Assembly: GCF_001591825.1 (NCBI RefSeq)
Contig: NZ_BCVQ01000006.1
Location: forward strand, 62,001-126,000
Direction of reading: 5' to 3'
DNA: 64,000 bases
Origin: Rossellomorea vietnamensis NBRC 101237
GTDB taxonomy: Bacteria; Bacillota; Bacilli; Bacillales; Bacillaceae_B
Shown in pieces: positions 58,900 through 64,000 of the stretch (position 1 is the first letter of the stretch; every line of letters starts with the position of its first letter). The position numbers were made by a program, and so were the translations under genes. Under the pieces are notes generated by a model. The model was not told the origin of the DNA. It worked only from the letters and a program-made list of their open reading frames with translations, and ran no database searches.

Positions 58900-59350
58900 A
58901 TTTTTTATATCTCGTATTTACAACCATTACGACCCCGACAAGAATCATAGCAGCCGCACTTGTATTCCAGACCACATCATATATAAGGAGATTGTCAACA
59001 TAACGGATCTGATGAAGCCCCATCAGCTTATGCTGCACTGTCCCGTCATACAATTGAAACCCTCCTGCTCCAAGCAGAATGCCTCCCCACCATCTTTTCT
59101 TCCACAGCCCTTTTTTACGGCGTAAGTCAGCAAACATAAACAAACCTCCGATACTAGCAAACCAGCTAAATGCATGAAAAAAACCATCAGATACGAGCCC
59201 GATCGATGTGGTGGACTTGTCATAAAAATGATGCCAATGAAGCAACTGATGAAATACAGCTTCATCTATAAATGCCACGATCCCCATCCCAAATAAGATA
59301 CCGGCCCATAGATTCCGAGTTGAAGACGTCTTTGTGTAGTTTGCTATCAT
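58874..59350 (-). CDS. DUF2243 family membrane protein
   Basis: A 158-aa membrane protein with four helices: 'NLWAGILFGMGIVAFIDEAVFHQLLHWHHFYD' with clustered His residues, 'SDGFFHAFSWFASIGGLFMFADLRRKK', 'WGGILLGAGGFQLYDGTVQHKLMGLHQIRYVDNLLIYDVVWN' and a last helix. The histidine clusters suggest metal or haem contact. DUF2243 genes are often next to CtaG-family genes, as here. Ribosome-binding site AGGAGGATGCTGTAACG. Function is unknown. Confidence 0.87.
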   Translation of the reverse strand: MIANYTKTSSTRNLWAGILFGMGIVAFIDEAVFHQLLHWHHFYDKSTTSIGLVSDGFFHAFSWFASIGGLFMFADLRRKKGLWKKRWWGGILLGAGGFQLYDGTVQHKLMGLHQIRYVDNLLIYDVVWNTSAAAMILVGVVMVVNTRYKKYENTANAN

Positions 59351-59518
59351 CGTTACAGCATCCTCCTTTGTAAATTATTAGCCACTCTACCCTTTCCTGT
59401 ATGTGGGTAAACTTTTATTAAAAGGGGGCCAAAGTGTCCAATTGATGTATTGAAATGCCGGTGTGAACCTATTACTAATAGGTTTACCGTGAAGTACCCG
59501 GCAGTATTAAAAATAAAA

Positions 59519-59557
59519 AACAGGACCTTTCGATTAGAAAAAGGCCCTGTCTTTCCG
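59519..59557 (-). terminator. Intrinsic terminator of hflX
   Basis: In the minus direction ACAGGGCCTTT and AAAGG-TCCTGT form an 11-bp stem (one mismatch) followed by TTTTTT, immediately past the hflX stop. Confidence 0.82.
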
Positions 59558-59559
59558 TG

Positions 59560-60825
59560 TTATTCTTGAATGATATACTGTTGATACTTCTCAAAGTCAC
59601 TTACCTTGCATTCAAGGGTCAATTTTGTCCCTGATTCTTCATACTCTGTTTCCACTACATTTGCTTGTTCATTGAAATAAGAAATCAAATGACCTTTATC
59701 AAATGGAATAAGCATCTGACACTTTTTGTAGTCTTTAAAAATATAGCTTTTCACAACATGGAGCAATTCGTCCATCCCGATTCTATTCTTGGCCGATAAA
59801 TAAATTCGATCCTTTTCGACTCTGGGAACTTCTCCTTCCACTAACTCTGCTTTATTAAAGGCATAGATGACCGGAATATCTCCTACTCCAATGCCTTCAA
59901 GTGTTTTGTCAGTCACGTTCATCAATTTCTCATGATGTGGATCGGAATAGTCTACCACGTGTATGATCAGATCCGCTTCCAGCACTTCTTCAAGAGTGGA
60001 ACGGAATGCCTTGACCAGCTGATGGGGGAGTTTGTTTACGAACCCGACCGTATCGGTCAGAAGAAATTCCTTTTTGTCCGGTAAGGTGATGTTTCTGACC
60101 GATGTTTCCAGGGTCGCAAATAACATATCCTTCTCGAATACCTGCTTGTTCTCATTCGGATGGAAGGTTTCGACAAATGCATTCATGGTCGTCGATTTAC
60201 CCGCATTCGTGTACCCGACCAGGGAAACGACAGGGATTTCACTCTTTTTACGCTGTTTCCGCTGTGTGGTTCTCAGGTCGACCAGTGAATCCAGTTCTTT
60301 ATTCAAGGCCGTTATTTTTTCTTCGATCCGGCGGCGGTCAAGCTCCAGCTTCGTTTCACCGGCTCCACGGTTCGCAAGTCCCGACCCGCCACCTTGACGG
60401 CCCAGTGATTCCCTGCGTCCAACCAGACGGGGAAGCATGTATTGCAGTTGTGCCACCTCGACTTGCAGCTGTGCTTCACGGGTTTTTGCCCGTTCTGCAA
60501 AGATATCGAGAATCAGCATCGTTCTGTCCATCACCCGGACATCAAGCTTTTCTTCGAGGACCCGGATCTGAGAAGGAGCAAGTTCATCGTTTGTAATCAG
60601 AACATCCGCTTCCCACTCTTCTATGAGCGGCAGCAGTTCGTCAATCTTCCCTTTTCCGATATAATGCACGTGATTCGGCCGGGGCAGGTTCTGAGTCAGT
60701 TCCCCCACGACATCGATTTGCCTAGCATCGGCCAATCCTTTCAACTCTAACATCGAATACTCAAAGTCATTGTTTTTATCCTTCGTATTAACCCCTATGG
60801 CGATTGCTTTTAATCTTTCTTCCAT
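59560..60825 (-). CDS. hflX: GTPase HflX, ribosome-splitting factor
   Basis: Ribosome-associated GTPase of 421 aa that splits stalled 70S ribosomes. The N-terminal domain has 'NHVHYIGKGKIDEL' and 'VMDRTMLILDIFAERAKTREAQLQVEVAQLQYMLPRLVG' (about 100-145), followed by 'RGAGETKLELDRR'. The G domain (about 200-360) has G1 'GYTNAGKST', G3 'DTVGF', G4 'NKAE' and G5 'SAKN'. The ATG at 60825 follows AGGAAGTGACTATGTA and gives the usual length. The ORF can be read upstream to 61005 but crosses the leader terminator, so that extension is not real. Members related to HflX mediate macrolide/lincosamide resistance in Listeria. The leader described separately suggests antibiotic-inducible expression. Confidence 0.92.
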   Translation of the reverse strand: MEERLKAIAIGVNTKDKNNDFEYSMLELKGLADARQIDVVGELTQNLPRPNHVHYIGKGKIDELLPLIEEWEADVLITNDELAPSQIRVLEEKLDVRVMDRTMLILDIFAERAKTREAQLQVEVAQLQYMLPRLVGRRESLGRQGGGSGLANRGAGETKLELDRRRIEEKITALNKELDSLVDLRTTQRKQRKKSEIPVVSLVGYTNAGKSTTMNAFVETFHPNENKQVFEKDMLFATLETSVRNITLPDKKEFLLTDTVGFVNKLPHQLVKAFRSTLEEVLEADLIIHVVDYSDPHHEKLMNVTDKTLEGIGVGDIPVIYAFNKAELVEGEVPRVEKDRIYLSAKNRIGMDELLHVVKSYIFKDYKKCQMLIPFDKGHLISYFNEQANVVETEYEESGTKLTLECKVSDFEKYQQYIIQE

Positions 60826-60869
60826 TACATAGTCACTTCCTATTTGTTTTTTTTGGTCATATGGTGCAG

Positions 60870-60900
60870 AAAAAAGCACAGGCCTCCGCCTGTGCTTTTT
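60870..60900 (-). terminator. Leader terminator of hflX
   Basis: AAAAAGCACAGGC and GCCTGTGCTTTTT form a perfect 13-bp stem with loop GGAG, continuing into TTTTTT. It ends 45 bases before the hflX ATG and no upstream minus-strand gene ends nearby, so it terminates the hflX leader itself. Confidence 0.85.
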
Positions 60901-61135
60901 GTAAATGGATTTGAATATACCAATGGCGCAAGAAGAAGACCGCATTTTCCCCCTGCATGTTTTCATTAATAAAACACACACTAACGCCTCTCGGTACGTA
61001 TTCAATTCTATTTTTAAGAGAGTGCCATGCGCACTCCCTTCACCTTCATTTCACGTTAAATGAAGAATTCCTTTAAAAATAGTCAGACCAATCCCATTTA
61101 CCCTGCACACAGGCAGAGCCTTTGAACTTATTCAA

Positions 61136-61177
61136 TTAAGCGTTCAAATTGCGGATGCGTAGTCTGATCAAAATCAA
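61136..61177 (-). CDS. Leader peptide of hflX, MILIRLRIRNLNA
   Basis: A 13-codon ORF starting TTG at 61177, eight bases after GGAGG. The peptide contains R-L-R and R-I-R, matching the Arg-X-Arg (+X+) motif at which macrolides stall ribosomes, for example in ErmDL (MRLR). Its stop codon lies in a leader hairpin. The role as an antibiotic sensor is inferred. An overlapping ATG ORF of 23 codons (61199 to 61128) lacks a ribosome-binding site and lies very close to the predicted transcript start. Confidence 0.5.
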   Translation of the reverse strand: MILIRLRIRNLNA

Positions 61178-61210
61178 AAGGAAAACCTCCATTTCTCATA
61201 AGTTACCCCC

Positions 61211-61219
61211 ATTCTACCA
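61211..61219 (-). promoter_or_regulatory. Extended -10 promoter of the hflX leader
   Basis: On the minus strand TGGTAGAAT is an extended -10 element (TGn plus TAGAAT, five of six). No good -35 lies 17-18 bases upstream, as is common for extended -10 promoters. Transcription would begin near 61204, just ahead of the uORF ribosome-binding site. Confidence 0.45.
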
Positions 61220-61249
61220 CACCCTGTGATGGATGGGAAGATATGGTTT

Positions 61250-61314
61250 GAGGGACGGACCTCCAAATTCGTTGATCACTGGTCCCGCCCAGGATCTTTT
61301 GAGGTCCGTCCCTC
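61250..61314. repeat. Full GGGACGGACC hairpin repeat
   Basis: Arms GAGGGACGGACCTC and GAGGTCCGTCCCTC around a 37-base centre with a GGTCCCGCCC block. It lies between the PAS-MCP gene and the hflX promoter on the minus strand. Confidence 0.9.
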
Positions 61315-61395
61315 ACCGCATTACCCCACTAAAGAAAAGAACCCCCAATCCTTCCCCTTTCCCGGTTGATTCATAAACGGAATGAGGTAAAGTTT

Positions 61396-61409
61396 GAGGT
61401 CCGTCCCTC
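61396..61409. repeat. Single right arm of the GGGACGGACC repeat
   Basis: GAGGTCCGTCCCTC without a left arm, immediately downstream of the PAS-MCP stop codon. It suggests that two copies existed in this gap. Confidence 0.8.
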
Positions 61410-61413
61410 TAGC

Positions 61414-62334
61414 TTACAGGATATCTTTGAAGTCCCGCGCCTGCAGGTCGAGGCGTCGGGCTGCACGGCCGATTTCTTTAAAGGCCAGGACGGCGTGTTC
61501 GTTGAGGCCCTGGTTGTTTGAAATGCCTGATTGTGACCGGAGTGTTCCTTCATTGATTTTTTTGATTTCGCCTGTGATTCCTTCCACATGGGCGTTCACT
61601 TCCTGAATGGAATCCTGGACCCTTGTGGCAAGCTTTCTCACTTCACCTGCTACCACATTGAATCCTCTTCCATGTTCTCCGGCACGTGCCGCTTCAATGG
61701 CGGCATTCAGTGCAAGAAGATTGGTTTGAGTCGCAATCTCCCTGATCGTCTTGACAATATTCCCGATCGAATGTGCCTCCAGAGTAAGAGACTCCAAGGT
61801 TTTCATATTTTCATTTGAGTCCTCGACCAGTTTCCCGGTTGCAATAGCCGCTTCTTCACTTCTTGTGATCCCCTGCTCAGCTTTTTCACTTAGCTCTTCA
61901 GACATCTTCTGTAATTCAGAAGCGACCTTTCCAATCGTTGTTTCCCGTTCCGTAATATCCGTCGCGATCTTTACAACACCTTCAAGTTTTCCTTCTTCAC
62001 TATATACCGGTGTATATGTAGCCTCCAACCAAAGAAGTTTTCCGGTCTTCGTGACCCGCTGAATTTTCTCCTGAAAGCTTTTCCCATTCCTTAAATCCCG
62101 CCACAACTTCTTATAATCCAGACTGCCGGCAAACTCCGTTGTACAAAATGTCTGATGGTGCATCCCAATCATTTCTTCTATATCATATTCCATCGTCCTT
62201 GCAAAATTCCCGTTCACCCAGAGCACATTTCCGTTCCCATCGAATTCTATCATAGCAAGCGATTCTTCAATGGCTGCAAGTATAGCAGACTCCTTAAATA
62301 CTTGAGTACTATTTCTTGATTTGGTTTTCAGCAC
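61414..62334 (-). CDS. Soluble PAS-domain methyl-accepting chemotaxis protein
   Basis: A cytoplasmic chemoreceptor-like protein of about 306 aa. A PAS domain (about 20-135: '[37 protein letters not shown]', '[10 protein letters not shown]') is joined to an MCP signalling tip (about 160-290: '[40 protein letters not shown]'), which binds CheA/CheW. It has no membrane segment. The GTG at 62334 follows AGAGGAAGTG at a rather long distance; a TTG at 62376 is an alternative without ribosome-binding site. It probably tunes chemotaxis to an internal redox or energy signal. Confidence 0.85.
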   Translation of the reverse strand: MLKTKSRNSTQVFKESAILAAIEESLAMIEFDGNGNVLWVNGNFARTMEYDIEEMIGMHHQTFCTTEFAGSLDYKKLWRDLRNGKSFQEKIQRVTKTGKLLWLEATYTPVYSEEGKLEGVVKIATDITERETTIGKVASELQKMSEELSEKAEQGITRSEEAAIATGKLVEDSNENMKTLESLTLEAHSIGNIVKTIREIATQTNLLALNAAIEAARAGEHGRGFNVVAGEVRKLATRVQDSIQEVNAHVEGITGEIKKINEGTLRSQSGISNNQGLNEHAVLAFKEIGRAARRLDLQARDFKDIL

Positions 62335-62376
62335 TTCGCAACACTTCCTCTTTCTCAAAAAAATTAGTAGAGACAA

Positions 62377-62660
62377 AACAAATATGTACCAAAGAGATAG
62401 TAATCGTTTTATGAAGGCTCTCCGCTTGGCAATGTGCTGGCCGGTTGCGCCACTCGCTCCTATTCACAAACAGCGCCCATTTCACCAGTGAATGATCTTT
62501 GCTTCCAACTCATATATTTGTAAGACTATCCTAATAGTTAGACCTCTATTTAACAACTATTATCCTCTGAATTTTATAAATTTTCTTCTATTTATCTATT
62601 TCAACGAAAAAAGACCCCCATCCCACATACAACCTTTGATGCAAAGGCTGCCGTAAAATT
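62377..62660. other. Intergenic stretch without recognised features
   Basis: About 280 bases between the PAS-MCP gene and the SDR gene, both on the minus strand. I see no ORF with a ribosome-binding site, no strong palindrome and no terminator. An AT-rich part (62520-62610) probably holds the promoter of the PAS-MCP gene. Confidence 0.6.
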
Positions 62661-62675
62661 GGAGGTCCGTCCCTC
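62661..62675. repeat. Single right arm of the GGGACGGACC repeat
   Basis: GGAGGTCCGTCCCTC just downstream of the SDR gene; the upstream partner region (GATGCAAAGGCTGCCG) is unrelated to the left arm, so the copy is truncated. Confidence 0.8.
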
Positions 62676-62678
62676 ATA

Positions 62679-63503
62679 TTATTCTGTACCCTTTTTCCAC
62701 TCATCTTCTTCGATCAGCATTTTACCCGGCCAAGTGTAAGCCATGATGCCTCCGTCTGCTGTGATGTCTTCACCTGTCACGTAGGAGCTGTCGTCCGATG
62801 CGAGGAACAGGGCCACCGTCGCCATTTCTTCCGGTCTTCCCAAACGGCCCATCGGTGTGATCCACTTATTGGCCTCCCTGAATTCCTCACCCATCTTTTC
62901 CTGTTTGCTCCCGACGAGATCGTCAATCAGTGGGGTCTCGATTGTTCCAGGTGAGAGGGAATTCACTCGGATGCCATGTCGCGCATAATCAATGGCCATG
63001 GCCTTCGTAAAGTTGATGATTCCACCCTTTGCCGCATTGTAGCCAGACCGATCCAGATCTGCCGCATGGCCGGACATGGACGCCGTATTGATAATGGATC
63101 CGCCATTTTCGAGCATAAGCGGGATTAGATACTTGCTGCATAAAAAAGTCCCTCGCAAATCCACTGCGATGATCCGATCAAATAGTTCGACAGGATATTC
63201 ATGCACCTTACCACCCTGTTCATCTACCCCGGCGTTGTTAAAGAGGACATCGATCACACCAAATTTCCCCTTTATCTTTTCAGCAAACGACGTGATACTT
63301 TCCTCACTGGAAACATCGAGGTGGAATGCTTCTGCCTTTCCACCATCGCTTCTGATCCCATCGACTGTTTTATTCATTTCCTCTTCATTAACATCTGCAC
63401 AAACCACCGTCGCACCTTCACGGGCGAACACTTTGGCGGTCGCTGCCCCGATCCCTGTGGCAGCTCCTGTTATCACCGCAACCTTATCTTCTAGCCTTCT
63501 CAT
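62679..63503 (-). CDS. SDR family NAD(P)-dependent oxidoreductase
   Basis: Short-chain dehydrogenase of 274 aa. 'KVAVITGAATGIGAATAKVFAREGATVVCADVNEEE' is the coenzyme motif (TGxxxGIG, with Asp favouring NAD), 'NNAGVDEQGG' the NAG motif, Ser in 'INTASMSGHAADLDRSGYNAAKGG' with Tyr-x-x-x-Lys completes the catalytic set, and 'RVNSLSPGTIETPL' follows. It is closest in pattern to glucose-1-dehydrogenase or 3-ketoacyl-type reductases; the substrate is unknown. Ribosome-binding site GAGGAGGTATTACTTT. Confidence 0.92.
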   Translation of the reverse strand: MRRLEDKVAVITGAATGIGAATAKVFAREGATVVCADVNEEEMNKTVDGIRSDGGKAEAFHLDVSSEESITSFAEKIKGKFGVIDVLFNNAGVDEQGGKVHEYPVELFDRIIAVDLRGTFLCSKYLIPLMLENGGSIINTASMSGHAADLDRSGYNAAKGGIINFTKAMAIDYARHGIRVNSLSPGTIETPLIDDLVGSKQEKMGEEFREANKWITPMGRLGRPEEMATVALFLASDDSSYVTGEDITADGGIMAYTWPGKMLIEEDEWKKGTE

Positions 63504-63570
63504 AAAGTAATACCTCCTCGAAATATCTCATGGATAGTATTTTCCCCTTATGTGAAATAGTAAACATAGA

Positions 63571-63635
63571 GAGGGACGGACCTCCACAGGGCCTGTTTCA
63601 TCTTCGAATGAAAGGCATTTGGAGGTCCGTCCCTC
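63571..63635. repeat. Full GGGACGGACC hairpin repeat
   Basis: Arms GAGGGACGGACCTCCA and TTGGAGGTCCGTCCCTC enclose a 32-base centre. It lies between the SDR start and the small membrane peptide gene, 15 bases past the latter's stop. Confidence 0.9.
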
Positions 63636-63650
63636 ATAAAAGAAATTATA

Positions 63651-63785
63651 TTAGCATCCCAAAGTACTGCAAACTGCGTTTTTCAACACAGATACCAGGT
63701 TGCTGTTTGGAGCCAAGATCGATACTAATAGCCAAGCGACCAGCAATAATACGGCAATCAGAAAGGTGACAAGTCCTAAAGACAT
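63651..63785 (-). CDS. Small membrane peptide with C-terminal cysteines (44 aa)
   Basis: ORF with ATG at 63785 preceded by AAGGGGGGATTTTAG, a strong ribosome-binding site. The product has a single hydrophobic segment (about 4-24, 'LVTFLIAVLLLVAWLLVSIL') and a short tail 'APNSNLVSVLKNAVCSTLGC' with two cysteines four residues apart at the end. I do not recognise it; a small membrane regulator or a lipid-modified peptide is possible. It stands alone on the minus strand between a hairpin repeat and an AT-rich promoter region. Confidence 0.6.
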   Translation of the reverse strand: MSLGLVTFLIAVLLLVAWLLVSILAPNSNLVSVLKNAVCSTLGC

Positions 63786-63982
63786 CTAAAATCCCCCCTT
63801 TCTCTTTATAACTCTAGTAAGTGAGCTCTCTTACAAGGTTATTCTATGAAAAAATGATAGAGTTGGACCGGCATTTATAATAGAAAAGAAAAAAAGGGCC
63901 ATACCCCGTCTTAACAAAACCTTCACAAATAATGGGTATTTCGTGTGATTGAGAACACTTTCACATGGGTATACACTATACT

Positions 63983-64000
63983 GGAATGAACATTCATTCC
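63983..64000. promoter_or_regulatory. FadR-box-like palindrome at the window edge
   Basis: GGAATGAACATTCATTCC is an 18-bp near-perfect palindrome resembling the Bacillus FadR operator TGAATGAMTANTCATTCA. A TATACT element lies just upstream. It probably controls a fatty-acid degradation gene beyond the window. Confidence 0.5.

Larger units (their letters stand above)
60826..61204 (-). ncRNA. hflX 5' leader, candidate ribosome-mediated attenuator
   Basis: About 380 nt of untranslated leader. In transcript order it holds GGAGG (61190-61186), a 13-codon uORF, a bulged hairpin TTGAA-CTTA/TAAG-TTCAA overlapping the uORF end, and GCCTGTG (61114-61108). Next come hairpins CTTCATTT/AAATGAAG and GAGTGC/GCACTC (about 61066-61018), and finally the terminator at 60900-60870. 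GCCTGTG is identical to part of the terminator's right arm and can pair with its left arm CACAGGC as antiterminator. Ribosome stalling in the uORF would free that strand. The logic is inferred from sequence only. Confidence 0.6.

Noticed and set aside
60826-61005. N-terminal extension of HflX by 60 residues
   Set aside because: The frame crosses the perfect leader terminator, has no ribosome-binding site at its start and gives a protein longer than the family.
61128-61199. ATG ORF of 23 codons as the hflX leader peptide
   Set aside because: It has no ribosome-binding site and starts within about five bases of the predicted transcript start; the overlapping TTG ORF has GGAGG at ideal spacing. 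Kept only as an alternative.

Overview
The window looks like chromosomal DNA from an aerobic, endospore-forming member of the Bacillaceae. The signs are a GC content in the low-to-mid forties, strong AGGAGG ribosome-binding sites with frequent TTG and GTG starts, a CotA-type spore laccase, a KinB-like sensor kinase, a probable spore-surface protein, and Bacillus-type transporters and regulators. The genus cannot be fixed from the sequence alone. I see no rRNA, tRNA, CRISPR array, insertion sequence or phage.

Layout. 1-6.2 kb: a divergent cell-wall-sugar locus (MurR/RpiR regulator and PTS EIIB-EIIC on the minus strand; EIIA, MupG-like hydrolase, BadF/MurK-type kinase and AnmK on the plus strand), followed by a GlcD/GlcF FAD/Fe-S oxidase pair to 9.1 kb. 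9.1-13.7 kb: ketopantoate-reductase-like enzyme, methyltransferase and a Feo ferrous-iron system whose FeoB is split into two overlapping genes. 14-18.5 kb: nitroreductase, KinB-like kinase, XRE-PAS regulator, C45 acyltransferase-like protein and a membrane protein. 18.7-24 kb: an ECF sigma factor followed by a second-type ClpP, and divergently a two-component system with an FtsX/ATPase ABC transporter. 24-33.3 kb: membrane protein, class-A-type serine hydrolase, EamA transporter, CotA laccase, AraC-GyrI regulator, SRPBCC-ArsR operon, amine oxidase and an XRE/membrane pair. 33.4-40 kb: quinone-type oxidoreductase, GabD, BrnQ, GNAT, VOC, HxlR and LysE. 40.3-45.5 kb: a giant ABC permease fused to an M1 aminopeptidase, with its ATPase. 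45.7-59.4 kb: DUF488, TauE plus TDT transporters, GGDEF-EAL, transglutaminase lipoprotein, GntR/DUF1648, AGCS symporter, six-bladed propeller protein, CtaG and DUF2243. 59.5-64 kb: HflX with a long leader, PAS-MCP, SDR and a small membrane peptide.

Two things stand out. First, hflX is preceded by a leader of about 380 nt. It holds a 13-codon ORF encoding MILIRLRIRNLNA (macrolide-arrest-type Arg-X-Arg motifs), a candidate antiterminator strand and a perfect intrinsic terminator just before the gene. This is the architecture of antibiotic-responsive ribosome-mediated attenuation. Second, a hairpin repeat with arms GAGGGACGGACCTCCA / TGGAGGTCCGTCCCTC occurs about 17 times, essentially always between genes, as complete hairpins or single arms. 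A different palindromic repeat (TTCAGCTGCTGAA) occurs in two gaps.

Other points of interest are the sigma factor with an ssrA-like C-terminus co-transcribed with clpP, the propeller gene with a sigma-K-like promoter, operators overlapping promoters at the SRPBCC-ArsR and XRE loci, and a FadR-box-like palindrome at the right edge. All functional calls rest on reading motifs and on family knowledge; no database search was possible.
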